Assembly: GCA_002397315.1 (NCBI GenBank)
Contig: DHAE01000029.1
Coordinates: 207,053-271,052, forward strand
Source: Comamonadaceae bacterium UBA4962
GTDB lineage: Bacteria; Pseudomonadota; Gammaproteobacteria; Burkholderiales; Burkholderiaceae_C
Direction of reading: 5' to 3'
DNA: 64,000 nt
Shown: one piece after another, positions 8,190 to 16,573 of the stretch
Numbering within the stretch: the first letter of the stretch is position 1
Layout of the letters: the number at the start of each line of letters is the position of its first letter
The notes under the pieces: generated by a model
Databases searched by the model: none
What the model was told of the DNA's origin: nothing
The model's input: the letters and a program-made list of their open reading frames with translations, nothing else
Position numbers and translations under genes: made by a program

Positions 8190-9788
8190 TCACGCGTCGG
8201 GCGAAGCCGGCGGCGCGCCCTCGCCGCCACCGGACGGCTTGCGGCGACGGCGGCGGCGCTTCTTGACGGCGCCCCCTTCGGCGCTGCCGCCTTCCGCATC
8301 GTCCGGGGCGCCCTCGGCGGCCGGCGCGGCATCGGAAGCCGCGGATACGCCGGCATCGGCGGCCGGCTTGGGCACGCGGCGCACCACGGGCTGGTTCTTG
8401 CGCGCGCGCTGCTTCTGCTCCTCGCGCACCTGGTCGATCATGTCCTCGCGGCGCGTCTCGTCGGCGAGCTGGAACTCCTGCCACCAGTCGGCCAGGGCCT
8501 CGTCCACCTCGCCCACGTCGGCGCGCAGCCGCAGGAAGTCGAAGCCGGCGCGGAAGCGCAGGTGGGTGACCATGCTGAACGGCGTGGTGCCCACGCGCTT
8601 CTCGAAGCGCGGCTGCATGACCCAGATCTCGCGCATGTCGGCGGCCAGCTTGCCGCGGCCGGACACGTCGCCGATGCGCTGGTCGAACACGTCGTCGATC
8701 GCGCCCTGCAGCGCCGGGAACGGGTGCTCGCGCTGCGCGAGGCGGCGGTCCCACTGCGTCTTCACGTCCTGCCAGAGCACGCAGGCGAGCAGGAAGCTCG
8801 GCGCCACCGGCTTGCCTTCGCCCACGCGGCGGTCGGTGTCGGCCAGCGCGGCGCTCACGAAGGAGGTGCCGGCGCGCTCCACCACCACGTCCAGCAGCGG
8901 ATAGATGCCGGTGGAAAGGCCGAGCTTCTTGAGCTGCTCGATCGTGGCGATCGCGTGGCCCGTCTGCAGGAGCTTGAGCATCTCGTCGAACATGCGGCTC
9001 TGCGGCACGTCGGCCAGCAGGGTCTGCGACTGCACGAGCGGCGCGGCGGTCTTGGGCTCGATGGTGAAGCCGACGCCCGAGAGCTTGGCCGCGAAGCGCA
9101 CGGCGCGGATGATGCGCACCGGGTCTTCGCGGTAGCGCGTGGCCGGGTCGCCGATCATGCGGATCACCTTCTTGCGCGCGTCCTGGATGCCCTTGTGGTA
9201 GTCCACCACCACCTGCGTGGCCGGGTCGTAGTACATCGCATTGATGGTGAAGTCGCGGCGCGTGGCGTCCTCGTCCTGGGGGCCCCAGACGTTGTCGCGC
9301 AGCACGCGGCCGCTCGCGTCCACGGCGTGCTGCATGCCGGCGAGCGCGGCCCGGGAGGTCTTCTCGTTGCCGCTCACCTGCTGCTCGATGGCGGTGTTGT
9401 CGAGGTAGGCGCGGAAGGTGGAGACCTCGATCACCTCGTGCTCGCGGCCCCGGCCGTGCACCACGTGCACGATGCGGAAGCGCTTGCCGATGATGAAGGC
9501 GCGGCGGAACAGGCCCTTGACCTGTTCGGGCGTGGCGTTCGTGGCCACGTCGAAATCCTTGGGCTTGAGGCCCAGCAGCAGGTCGCGCACGGCGCCGCCG
9601 ACGATGTAGGCCTCGTAGCCCGCCTGCTGGAGCGTGCGCACCACCTCGGTGGCGCGGCGGTCCACGAGTTCGGGGTCGATGCCGTGCTCGGAGGCGGGCA
9701 CGTCCTCGCGCTTGCCGAAGCGGTTCTTTCCACGGCCCGTGCCCGGGGCGGCCTTGCCGAGCAGCTTGTCGATGAACTTCTTGATCAT
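8190..9788 (-). CDS. pcnB: Poly(A) polymerase I
   Basis: 532 residues. It adds 3' poly(A) tails that mark RNA for decay and influences plasmid copy number. The nucleotidyltransferase core shows VGGAVRDLLLG and DFDVAT (catalytic Asp pair), then the tRNA-nucleotidyltransferase/PcnB-type RNA-binding region with RDFTINAMYYDP and YREDPVRIIRAVRFA. The C-terminal 60 residues are Ala/Glu-rich and end in a strongly basic run of about nine Lys/Arg, typical of bacterial PcnB. The start overlaps the stop of the HAD phosphatase gene by four bases (ATGA), indicating translational coupling. It is followed by folK. Confidence 0.93.
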   Translation of the reverse strand: MIKKFIDKLLGKAAPGTGRGKNRFGKREDVPASEHGIDPELVDRRATEVVRTLQQAGYEAYIVGGAVRDLLLGLKPKDFDVATNATPEQVKGLFRRAFIIGKRFRIVHVVHGRGREHEVIEVSTFRAYLDNTAIEQQVSGNEKTSRAALAGMQHAVDASGRVLRDNVWGPQDEDATRRDFTINAMYYDPATQVVVDYHKGIQDARKKVIRMIGDPATRYREDPVRIIRAVRFAAKLSGVGFTIEPKTAAPLVQSQTLLADVPQSRMFDEMLKLLQTGHAIATIEQLKKLGLSTGIYPLLDVVVERAGTSFVSAALADTDRRVGEGKPVAPSFLLACVLWQDVKTQWDRRLAQREHPFPALQGAIDDVFDQRIGDVSGRGKLAADMREIWVMQPRFEKRVGTTPFSMVTHLRFRAGFDFLRLRADVGEVDEALADWWQEFQLADETRREDMIDQVREEQKQRARKNQPVVRRVPKPAADAGVSAASDAAPAAEGAPDDAEGGSAEGGAVKKRRRRRRKPSGGGEGAPPASPDA

Positions 9789-10498
9789 GGTGATGGCGTA
9801 GAAAACAGGTCCAGGATGCGCCAGCCGCGCTGCTGCGCGAGCGCGCGCAGGCGGGGGTCGGGGTTGGTGGCGACGGGATGGTCGACTTTTTCGAGCAGGG
9901 GCACGTCGTTCATGGAGTCACTGTAGAACGTGGCGTCCACGTCGCTCCAGCGCCAGCCGCGGGCGGACAGCCATTGTTCCATGCGCTGCACCTTGCCTTC
10001 GCGCATGGAGGGCACGCCGCGGATGCCGCCGGTGATCCAGCCGCTCCCGTCGCGCTCCAGCTCCACCGCCAGCAGTTGCTCCACGCCCAGGGCGCGCGCG
10101 ATCGGGGCGGTGACGAATTCGTTGGTGGCGGTGATGATGACCACCTCGTCACCCGCGCCCTGGTGCGCGCGCAGCAGGTCGAGCGCGGGCGGCAGGATGG
10201 CCGGGCCGATCACCTCGCGCATGAACTGCGCATGCGCCGCCGCGGCCGCCTCGGGGCCGCGCTGGCGCACCGCGTCGACCGCGAAGCGCACGTAGTCGTG
10301 CACGTTCAGCGTGCCGGCCACGTAGTGGTCGTAGAACTCCTTGTTGCGGCGCCCGAATTCGGTGCGGTCGGTCCAGCCGATGCGGATAGTGAACTCGCCC
10401 CACTCGTAGTCGGAGTCGAGCGGCAGCAGGGTGTGGTCCAGGTCGAAGAGCGCGAGCCGGGGGCGGCGGTCTGCGGAGGCCGGGGTGTCGGGGGTCAT
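9785..10498 (-). CDS. HAD-superfamily IB phosphatase (SerB-like)
   Basis: 237 residues. HAD motif I is LALFDLDHTLLP with the nucleophile and acid/base Asp. Motif II is VVIITATNEFV, and motif IV is FYSDSMNDVPLLE. A helical cap (about residues 35-110) lies between motifs I and II, as in the phosphoserine phosphatase-like IB subclass. The true substrate is not known for this conserved gene, which sits between hda and pcnB throughout betaproteobacteria. It starts 53 bases after hda and overlaps pcnB by ATGA, so the genes are probably cotranscribed. Confidence 0.85.
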   Translation of the reverse strand: MTPDTPASADRRPRLALFDLDHTLLPLDSDYEWGEFTIRIGWTDRTEFGRRNKEFYDHYVAGTLNVHDYVRFAVDAVRQRGPEAAAAAHAQFMREVIGPAILPPALDLLRAHQGAGDEVVIITATNEFVTAPIARALGVEQLLAVELERDGSGWITGGIRGVPSMREGKVQRMEQWLSARGWRWSDVDATFYSDSMNDVPLLEKVDHPVATNPDPRLRALAQQRGWRILDLFSTPSP

Positions 10499-10551
10499 GC
10501 GGGCATTCGGTGCGAAAGGAACTCAGCGTCGTCGGCAGCGGCGTCGGCCCG

Positions 10552-11262
10552 CTATTCGGACTCCAGCATGGTCTTGAGCAGGGGGATGGTGATGGCGCGC
10601 TGGGTGCGCAGCGCGAAACTGTCGAGCTGGTCGAGCAACTGCATGAGGCTGCCCAGGTCGCGCGAGAAGCGGTGCAGCATGTAGCTCACCACGTCGTCGC
10701 CGAGCAGGATGCCGCGCGCGTCGGCCTCCTGGCGCAGCACGGCACGGCGCTCCGCCTCGTCGAGCAGGTGGAGCTGGAACACGTGGCCCCAGCCCAGGCG
10801 GGTGCGCAGGTCGTCGCGCAGCGGCAGGTCGGCGGGCGGCAGGTCGCCGGCGGCCAGCACCCAGCGCGGCGCGCCGACGGCCGGGCTGATCGCGTTGATG
10901 AACCAGTTGAACGCCGCGGCCTGCTGGGCGGTGGAATAGAGATGCACTTCGTCGAGCACCACGGCGGACCAGCGCTCGTCGAACGACGTGGGCCGCATCG
11001 AGGAGGCATCGAGCCAGCCCACCGTGCAGCCCTGCTCGCGCAGCGCCTCGCGCACGGCTTCGAGCAGGTGGGTCTTGCCGCTGCCCGATTCGCCCCATAG
11101 GTAGGTGGGCACCGGGGAGCGTACGGGCGCGGCGCCGGCGGCCCCATCGCCCTCGCCCACCGCGATGCGCAGGTGCTGCAGCGCCTGGACGTTGGCGCCG
11201 GGGAAGAAATTCGCCAGCGTGGGACCAGTGGCCAGGCCGATGTCGAGGGCCAGCTGCTTCAT
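10552..11262 (-). CDS. hda: DnaA regulatory inactivator Hda
   Basis: 236 residues from MKQLALDIGLATGPTLANFF. Hda is a DnaA-related AAA+ protein which, with the DNA-loaded sliding clamp, stimulates ATP hydrolysis by DnaA and prevents re-initiation. The N-terminal QLALDI is the clamp-binding motif. Walker A is GESGSGKTHLL and Walker B-like VVLDEVHLYS. The C-terminal AAA lid (SRDLGSLMQLLDQLD) is present and, as usual, the DNA-binding domain of DnaA is absent. The open frame runs on upstream opposite purM, but the clamp motif fixes the start at 11262. It is divergent from purM. Confidence 0.92.
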   Translation of the reverse strand: MKQLALDIGLATGPTLANFFPGANVQALQHLRIAVGEGDGAAGAAPVRSPVPTYLWGESGSGKTHLLEAVREALREQGCTVGWLDASSMRPTSFDERWSAVVLDEVHLYSTAQQAAAFNWFINAISPAVGAPRWVLAAGDLPPADLPLRDDLRTRLGWGHVFQLHLLDEAERRAVLRQEADARGILLGDDVVSYMLHRFSRDLGSLMQLLDQLDSFALRTQRAITIPLLKTMLESE

Positions 11263-11505
11263 GCGCGCCCCCTTGGCCGGCCGGCGGCGGCCGTCGGCGC
11301 ACGATGGCCTGCGGGCACGGCGGGGTGCACGGCGGCGGCGCGGAGCGGTGGGGACGGCAGCGGCATGGGTTATGGCGGAAGCGGACGAAATCGATGGAAA
11401 AGGAAGCGCAGTGGATACGCCGTGCAGGGGACGGCCGCTCGTCACACCCGGCGGTTCCGGGCCCGGGCGGTGATCCGGGAACGCAGGCCGGCAGGCCGAA
11501 CGGGT

Positions 11506-11628
11506 GGCCGGCCTGAGGGTGCAGCCGGCGATTTTAGTCTGCCGCGAAGGCTGCTGGCGCCTTGGCGCGGCGGCAGGCCGGCCACGGGCTCGTGCTTGGC
11601 CGGCCTGTGATCGCGTGCGGCCGGCCTG
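11506..11628. repeat. Cluster of four GGCCGGCCTG decamers
   Basis: Copies at 11506-11515, 11598-11607 and 11619-11628 are in one orientation; the copy at 11574-11583 is inverted. The core GGCCGGCC is itself palindromic. It may be a protein-binding cluster or simple GC-rich drift. Confidence 0.5.
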
Positions 11629-11675
11629 CGGATCGGTGCGAACCCTGCACGAGCCCGGTGCGCAACCAGGGGGCA

Positions 11676-11706
11676 TTGGGCCGCCGCGCGGGCGCGGCCT
11701 TAGAAT
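11676..11706 (+). promoter_or_regulatory. Candidate purM promoter
   Basis: TAGAAT at 11701-11706 (5 of 6 to the consensus -10) with TTGGGC at 11676-11681. The 19-base spacing is longer than ideal. It is the best sigma-70-like pair in this GC-rich gap. Confidence 0.3.
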
Positions 11707-11757
11707 CCGCGCGTTCCGGCCTGCCTCGCGGGCCCTGCACCACTTCCCATCCAGCCC

Positions 11758-12816
11758 ATGAGTTCTTCCGCCTCCTCCACCCCCATTTCGTACAAAGACG
11801 CCGGTGTCGACATCGACGCGGGCGACGCGCTGGTCGAGCGCATCAAGCCGCTGGCGAAGAAGACGATGCGCGAAGGCGTGCTGGCCGGCATCGGCGGCTT
11901 CGGTGCGCTGTTCGAGGTGCCCAAGCGCTACAAAGAGCCGGTGCTGGTCTCGGGCACCGACGGCGTGGGCACCAAGCTCAAGCTGGCCTTCGAGTGGAAC
12001 ATGCACGACACCGTGGGCATCGACCTCGTCGCCATGAGCGTGAACGATGTGCTGGTGCAGGGCGCCGAACCGCTCTTCTTCCTGGACTATTTCGCCTGCG
12101 GCAAGCTCGACGTGGACACGGCCGCCGCGGTGGTGGGCGGCATCGCCCGCGGCTGCGAGCTCTCGGGCTGCGCGCTGATCGGCGGCGAGACCGCCGAGAT
12201 GCCGGGGATGTACCCGGCCGGCGAATACGACCTCGCGGGCTTCGCGGTGGGCGCGGTCGAGAAGTCGAAGATCCTCACGGGCCGCGACGTGGCGGCCGGC
12301 GACGTGGTGCTGGGCCTGGCCTCGGCCGGTGTGCACTCCAACGGCTTCAGCCTGGTGCGCAAGTGCATCGAACGCGCCGGCGACTCGGCTCCCGCCTCGC
12401 TGGACGGCAAGCCGTTCAAGCAGGCCGTGATGGAACCCACGCGCCTCTACGTGAAGGGCGTGCTGGCCGCGCTCGCGCAGCACCCGGCCGAGGCCGGCGG
12501 CATCAAGGCCCTGGCGCACATCACGGGCGGCGGCCTGCTGGAGAACATTCCGCGCGTGCTGCCCGAAGGCCTGGCGGCGCACCTCCAGGCCGGCAGTTGG
12601 CCGCAGACCGAACTCTTTGCCTGGCTGCAGAAGACGGCCGGCATCGACGACATCGAAATGAACCGCACCTTCAACAACGGCATCGGCATGGTGGTGGTCG
12701 TCTCCGCCGCCCAGGCCGACGCCGTGGCGGCCACGCTGCGCGCGCAGGGCGAATCCGTGCACACCATCGGCACGATCGCCGAGCGCGGCACGGGTGCCCC
12801 GGTCGTGGTGGCCTGA
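11758..12816 (+). CDS. purM: Phosphoribosylformylglycinamidine cyclo-ligase
   Basis: 352 residues. It closes the imidazole ring, converting FGAM to AIR with ATP, in purine synthesis. Recognisable stretches are SYKDAGVDIDAGDALVERI, GGFGALFEVP, the nucleotide-site loop LVSGTDGVGTKLKLA, the GGETAEMPGMY motif and GGGLLENIPRVLP. Length and order match bacterial PurM throughout. It is divergent from hda and followed after 43 bases by an AI-2E-family permease gene, a pairing common in this group. Confidence 0.95.
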   Translation: MSSSASSTPISYKDAGVDIDAGDALVERIKPLAKKTMREGVLAGIGGFGALFEVPKRYKEPVLVSGTDGVGTKLKLAFEWNMHDTVGIDLVAMSVNDVLVQGAEPLFFLDYFACGKLDVDTAAAVVGGIARGCELSGCALIGGETAEMPGMYPAGEYDLAGFAVGAVEKSKILTGRDVAAGDVVLGLASAGVHSNGFSLVRKCIERAGDSAPASLDGKPFKQAVMEPTRLYVKGVLAALAQHPAEAGGIKALAHITGGGLLENIPRVLPEGLAAHLQAGSWPQTELFAWLQKTAGIDDIEMNRTFNNGIGMVVVVSAAQADAVAATLRAQGESVHTIGTIAERGTGAPVVVA

Positions 12817-12859
12817 TCCGCCGGCCCGTCGCCCGCACCCGCCTCGCGCCACCCGCCCC

Positions 12860-13918
12860 ATGGAGCCGCTCCCGACGGCCGACACGCCCGCCGCCGCGCC
12901 GACGCGCGGCGTGCGCACGGCGAGCTACCTGCTGATGGGCGGCGCCCTGCTGCTCGTGATGTGGCAGGGCCTGCTGCCCGGCCTGATCTGCGCCTGCCTG
13001 GGCTTTTTGCTCACCCGCTGGCTCGCACCGCGGCTGGCGGGTACGCTGCCCCGCGGCTGGCGGGCGGGTGGCCGCGCCCTGCGCACCGGCCAGGTAGCCG
13101 CGGCCACGCTGGTGGGCATCGCGCCGCTGGTGCTGCTGGCGATCGCGGCCACGCATTCGCGCACCTACATCGTCGAGGCGCCGCAGCAGTACCGCGAGCT
13201 GCTCGACTTCCTTGCCCGCACCGTGCTGGAGCTGCGCCAGAAGCTGCCCGCCGACATCGGTGCCCACCTGCCCGAGGGGGCCGCGGAGATCCAGCGCACC
13301 ATCGCCGGCTACCTGGGCGCCAAGGCCGGCGCGCTGGCCCTGGCCGGGCGCGTGTGGCTGGCGGGCCTGCTGCATGCCTACGTGGGCCTGCTCATCGGTG
13401 CGCTGGCCGCCGTGCGGCCGCTGGGCGGTGCGCGCGGGCCGCTCGCGGTGGCGCTGGGCGGGCGCATCACCTACCTGGGCGACGCCTTCCGGCAGATCGT
13501 GGCGGCGCAGTTCTGGATCGCCACCTTCAACACGCTGCTCACGGCCCTCTTCCTGCTGGCCGTGCTGCCGCTGTGGGACCTGAGTCTGCCCTACACGCCG
13601 GCCCTCATCACCCTCACCTTCCTCGCCGGGCTGGTGCCGATCGTGGGCAACCTGCTGTGCAACGCGGTCATCACCATCGTCGGCCTGTCGGTGTCGCCCA
13701 CGGCGGCCATCGCCTGCCTGGCCTTCCTGGTGCTGATCCACAAGGCAGAGTACGTCATCAACGCGAAGGTGGTGGGCCAGCGCACGCACATGGGCGTGTG
13801 GGAGTTGCTGTCGGTGATGTTCGTGGCCGAGGCGGTGTTCGGCCCCGCGGGCCTGGTGGCGGCGCCGCTCTTCTACGCCTATCTGAAGAAGGAACTGGAA
13901 GCCGTGCGGCTGGTGTGA
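12860..13918 (+). CDS. AI-2E/PerM family membrane transporter
   Basis: 352 residues from MEPLPTADT. An upstream in-frame start at 12794 would overlap the purM end and add a Pro/Arg-rich tail, so I reject it. There are about seven to eight hydrophobic segments in the family pattern: two near the N-terminus, an amphipathic soluble insert (about residues 90-150), then four to five C-terminal helices. Gly/Pro motifs include FLAGLVPIVGNLL and the family-typical ending FGPAGLVAAPLFYAYLKKEL. Members export or exchange small molecules (autoinducer-2 or ions in characterised cases); the substrate here is unknown. Likely cotranscribed with purM. Confidence 0.8.
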   Translation: MEPLPTADTPAAAPTRGVRTASYLLMGGALLLVMWQGLLPGLICACLGFLLTRWLAPRLAGTLPRGWRAGGRALRTGQVAAATLVGIAPLVLLAIAATHSRTYIVEAPQQYRELLDFLARTVLELRQKLPADIGAHLPEGAAEIQRTIAGYLGAKAGALALAGRVWLAGLLHAYVGLLIGALAAVRPLGGARGPLAVALGGRITYLGDAFRQIVAAQFWIATFNTLLTALFLLAVLPLWDLSLPYTPALITLTFLAGLVPIVGNLLCNAVITIVGLSVSPTAAIACLAFLVLIHKAEYVINAKVVGQRTHMGVWELLSVMFVAEAVFGPAGLVAAPLFYAYLKKELEAVRLV

Positions 13919-14037
13919 CGCGCAGGCCCCATCAAGACGTCCGAAATTGATCGGCACCGGTCCGGACGCGACCGGACGGCACGCCGCAAAGGCACGATAG
14001 AGGCAATTCCACCACACCCGCGAGCGGGGAAATTGCC

Positions 14038-14628
14038 ATGAAAACCTGTCTGTTAGTGATCGACGTCCAGGAGTCGTTCCGCCACCGCCCGTTCTTCTCG
14101 GAGGGCGGGCTTGCCGCCTACCTCGCCGCGCAGAACGCATTGATCGAAGGCTGCGCAGCGCGTGGCGTGCCGATCGTGCGCATTCTGCACAGCGACGGCC
14201 CGGCCGAGGCCTCGAACCCGTTCGCCGTCGAATCCGGGCACGTGTGCCCTCTGGCCGGGCTGGCGGCATTCGCGCCCGCGGCGGAATTCACCAAGCACCG
14301 CCACAGCGCGCTGGTGGGCACGGGGCTGGACGTGTGGCTCACGCGGCACGGCATCGGCCGCCTGATCGTGAGCGGCATCCGCACGGAACAGTGCTGCGAG
14401 ACCACCACGCGCCATGCCAGCGACATGGGCTGGGAAGTGGACTACGTCACGCAGGCCACGCTAACCTGGGACATGCGCCAGCCCGATGGGAAAGTGCTGT
14501 CGGCCGCGGACATCCGGGTGCGCACGGAGACGGTCCTGGCTGGGCGCTTCGCCACGCTGTGCACCGTGGAGGAGGCCCTGGCGCGGGCCACGGCGGATGC
14601 GGAAGCGATCGCCGAGGTGAAAGCATGA
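14038..14628 (+). CDS. Isochorismatase-family cysteine hydrolase
   Basis: 196 residues. The family catalytic triad is visible: Asp9 in LLVIDVQESF, Lys86 in EFTKHRHSAL, and a Cys at 119 or 120 in VSGIRTEQCCETTTRHA, with the usual cis-peptide region before it. Such enzymes hydrolyse amides or enol ethers (nicotinamidase, N-carbamoyl hydrolases, isochorismatase); I cannot choose a substrate. The stop overlaps the start of the next gene (ATGA at 14625-14628), so it is translationally coupled to a DJ-1/PfpI protein and, beyond that, a GlxA-type regulator. Confidence 0.85.
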   Translation: MKTCLLVIDVQESFRHRPFFSEGGLAAYLAAQNALIEGCAARGVPIVRILHSDGPAEASNPFAVESGHVCPLAGLAAFAPAAEFTKHRHSALVGTGLDVWLTRHGIGRLIVSGIRTEQCCETTTRHASDMGWEVDYVTQATLTWDMRQPDGKVLSAADIRVRTETVLAGRFATLCTVEEALARATADAEAIAEVKA

Positions 14629-15311
14629 AGGACGCGCAGGCAGCCACCGTGCAGGCTCCGGCAGCCCCGGCACCGTGGCGCGTCGCGATCCTCGCGTTCG
14701 ACGACGTCGAAGCGCTGGACCTGGCCGGGCCGTACGAAGTCTTCACCACCGCCACGCGCATGCATGCACGCCAGCACACCGGCGCGCCGCCGCTCTTCGA
14801 CGTGCGCTGCGTGGCGCGCGAAGCCGGCCCCGGCGCGGCGGTGCGGGCACGCGCGGGCCTGCGCATCGTGCCCGACGCCGGCTTTGCCGACACCGCGCCC
14901 GCGGACCTGCTGGTGGTGCCCGGCGGCGTGGTCGACGGCGCGCTCGCCTGCCCCGCCACCCTGGCGTGGATCGCGCGCACGGCGGCCGCGGCCCGGGTGA
15001 CGGCCTCGGTCTGCACGGGCGCCTTCCTGCTCGCGGCCGCGGGCATCGTGCGGGACGGTGCGGTGACCACGCACTGGGAGGACATCGATGACTTGCGCGC
15101 ACGTTTCCCGCAGCTCGACGTACGCGCCGGCGTGCGCTGGGTGGACCACGGCGGCACCGGCCGGCTGTTCACCTCGGCGGGCATCAGCGCGGGCATCGAT
15201 CTGTCGCTGCATCTGGTAGAACGCCTCGCCGGCCGCGCGCTCGCCGAACGCACGGCCCGGCAGATGGACACGCCATGGAACCCCGATCCCCGCAGCATTC
15301 CGCAGCCCTGA
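14625..15311 (+). CDS. DJ-1/PfpI (ThiJ) family protein
   Basis: 228 residues. The fold markers are VAILAFDDVEALDLAGPYEVF at the N-terminus and the nucleophile-elbow Cys in ASVCTGAFLLAAAGI, followed by TTHWEDIDDL and FTSAGISAGIDLSLHL. The residue pattern is that of the amidase or isonitrile-hydratase-like branch, which also forms the N-terminal half of GlxA regulators. The start at 14625 overlaps the isochorismatase stop; the longer open frame upstream lies inside that gene in another frame. Its 3' end overlaps the next gene by 37 bases. Function is inferred only from family and context. Confidence 0.82.
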   Translation: MKDAQAATVQAPAAPAPWRVAILAFDDVEALDLAGPYEVFTTATRMHARQHTGAPPLFDVRCVAREAGPGAAVRARAGLRIVPDAGFADTAPADLLVVPGGVVDGALACPATLAWIARTAAAARVTASVCTGAFLLAAAGIVRDGAVTTHWEDIDDLRARFPQLDVRAGVRWVDHGGTGRLFTSAGISAGIDLSLHLVERLAGRALAERTARQMDTPWNPDPRSIPQP

Positions 15312-16300
15312 CGGCCGACGCCGGTCCGCCGCCGATCCACGTCGTTTTCGCCCTGCTGCCGCACAGCCTGGTGCTCGACTGGGCCGGGCCGGCGGAGGCG
15401 CTGCGCATCGCCAACCAGTGCCTGCGCGCGCAGGGGCGGCCGGAGCGCTTCGTGCTGCGCTTCGCGAGCCCCACGCCGCAGTCGGTCACCTCGGTGGGCG
15501 CCCTGCTCGCCGGGCTGGAGCCGCTGCCCACCGCATGGCCCGAGGCGGCCTGGGTGGTGCTGATCGGCCTGCCAGGCGCGGCGATCGACGTGGCGGGCGA
15601 CGAGGCGCGCGCCCTGCTGCACTGGCTGCGCGGCCTGCGCCCCGAGCGCGGCCGGCTGGAACTGCTCACCGTGTGCGCCGGCTCGGTGCTGGCCGCGCAC
15701 GCCGGGCTGCTCGCGGGTCGGCGCGCGACCACGCACCACCAGCACCTCGCGGAGCTGCAGCAAGTGGAGCCGCGGTGCGACGTGGTGGCCAACCGCGTGT
15801 TCGTGCCGGATGCCCCGCTCTACAGCAGCGCGGGCGTCACCACCGGCATCGATCTGGTGCTGCACCGCATCGCCGACGAATGCGGCCCCGCCATCGCCGC
15901 GCAGGTGGCGCAGACCATGGTGGTGGCGCTGCGCCGCGGGCCGCACGACCCGGAGTTCTCGCCGTTCCTGGCGCACCGCAACCACCTGCACCCCGCCCTG
16001 CACCGCGTGCAGGACGCCGTCGCGCAGGACCCGGCCGGCGGCTGGACGGTGCCGGCCATGGCCGGGCTGGCCCATACGTCGCCGCGGCATCTCACGCGCC
16101 TCTTCATCGACCATGCGGGCATCGCCCCGCTGGCCTGGCTGCGCACCATCCGCCTGGCCACGGCCGAGGCGGCACTGAACGCGGGCCACACCGTCACCCA
16201 GGCGGCTGCGATGGCGGGCTTCAGCTCCGACACCCAGTTGCGCCGCGCGTGGCACCGCTTCGGGCGCGGCGGCACGCCGTCGGAGCCGGCGCGCGCCTGA
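15275..16300 (+). CDS. GlxA-type transcriptional regulator (DJ-1-like domain plus AraC HTH)
   Basis: 341 residues. Residues about 20-200 form a DJ-1/PfpI-like sensor domain (VVFALLPHSLVLDWAGPAEAL; Cys in TVCAGSVLAAHAG; SSAGVTTGIDLVLH). Residues about 235-335 form a double helix-turn-helix AraC domain (MAGLAHTSPRHLTRLF, and AAAMAGFSSDTQLRRAWHRFG with the recognition helix). It overlaps the free-standing DJ-1 gene by 37 bases, so the regulator is made from the same transcript as the two enzymes it probably controls. The effector is unknown. Confidence 0.85.
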   Translation: MEPRSPQHSAALTADAGPPPIHVVFALLPHSLVLDWAGPAEALRIANQCLRAQGRPERFVLRFASPTPQSVTSVGALLAGLEPLPTAWPEAAWVVLIGLPGAAIDVAGDEARALLHWLRGLRPERGRLELLTVCAGSVLAAHAGLLAGRRATTHHQHLAELQQVEPRCDVVANRVFVPDAPLYSSAGVTTGIDLVLHRIADECGPAIAAQVAQTMVVALRRGPHDPEFSPFLAHRNHLHPALHRVQDAVAQDPAGGWTVPAMAGLAHTSPRHLTRLFIDHAGIAPLAWLRTIRLATAEAALNAGHTVTQAAAMAGFSSDTQLRRAWHRFGRGGTPSEPARA

Positions 16301-16324
16301 GAACCCTGCCCCGCAGCGCGATCC

Positions 16325-16573
16325 ATGCGGTTGTGGCACACTTTCCGGATGGTCAACGCCGTCCACCCCACCACAGAACGCCGCGTCCGCAAGCACACGG
16401 CGTCGGTGGATGCTGGCCTCCAGCCCCAGATCGGCACCGCCGTGAGGCGCGTGCTGAGGGCCGGCGGCTCCGACTTCCGGTTTCCCGCCCTGTCGGGGAC
16501 CGAAGCCGCTGCGCTCATGCAGGCGGCCGGTATCGTGAACGAGAACGGAAAGCTCGCGAAGAAGTACCGCTGA
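16325..16573 (+). CDS. Small basic protein, candidate antitoxin of a two-gene cassette
   Basis: 82 residues, or 74 if the second ATG at 16349 is used. The N-terminal half is basic (TTERRVRKH), the C-terminal part is a short helix followed by AAGIVNENGKLAKKYR. There is no signal peptide or membrane segment. Its stop overlaps the start of the next gene by one base (TGATG), the tight coupling typical of toxin-antitoxin pairs. I do not recognise the family from sequence alone; the antitoxin role is inferred from size, charge, position and the partner. Confidence 0.6.
   Translation: MRLWHTFRMVNAVHPTTERRVRKHTASVDAGLQPQIGTAVRRVLRAGGSDFRFPALSGTEAAALMQAAGIVNENGKLAKKYR

Larger units (their letters stand above)
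11263..11757. other. Intergenic region between divergent hda and purM
   Basis: 495 bases without a supportable gene. It must hold the promoters of the hda operon (minus) and purM (plus). It is extremely GC-rich and contains four copies of the decamer GGCCGGCCTG or its complement at 11506-11515, 11574-11583, 11598-11607 and 11619-11628. A TAGAAT hexamer lies 52 bases before purM. Nothing else stands out. Confidence 0.6.

Noticed and set aside
8118..9926. A 602-codon open frame antisense to pcnB
   Set aside because: Same kind of shadow frame; pcnB motifs on the minus strand are unambiguous.
10552..12918. A continuous minus-strand frame of 788 codons including hda
   Set aside because: Only the last 236 codons are Hda; the rest lies opposite purM. 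The clamp-binding motif QLALDI sets the Hda start.
12671..14269. A 532-codon minus-strand frame over the PerM-like permease
   Set aside because: Gln/Arg/His-rich shadow of a clear membrane protein on the plus strand.
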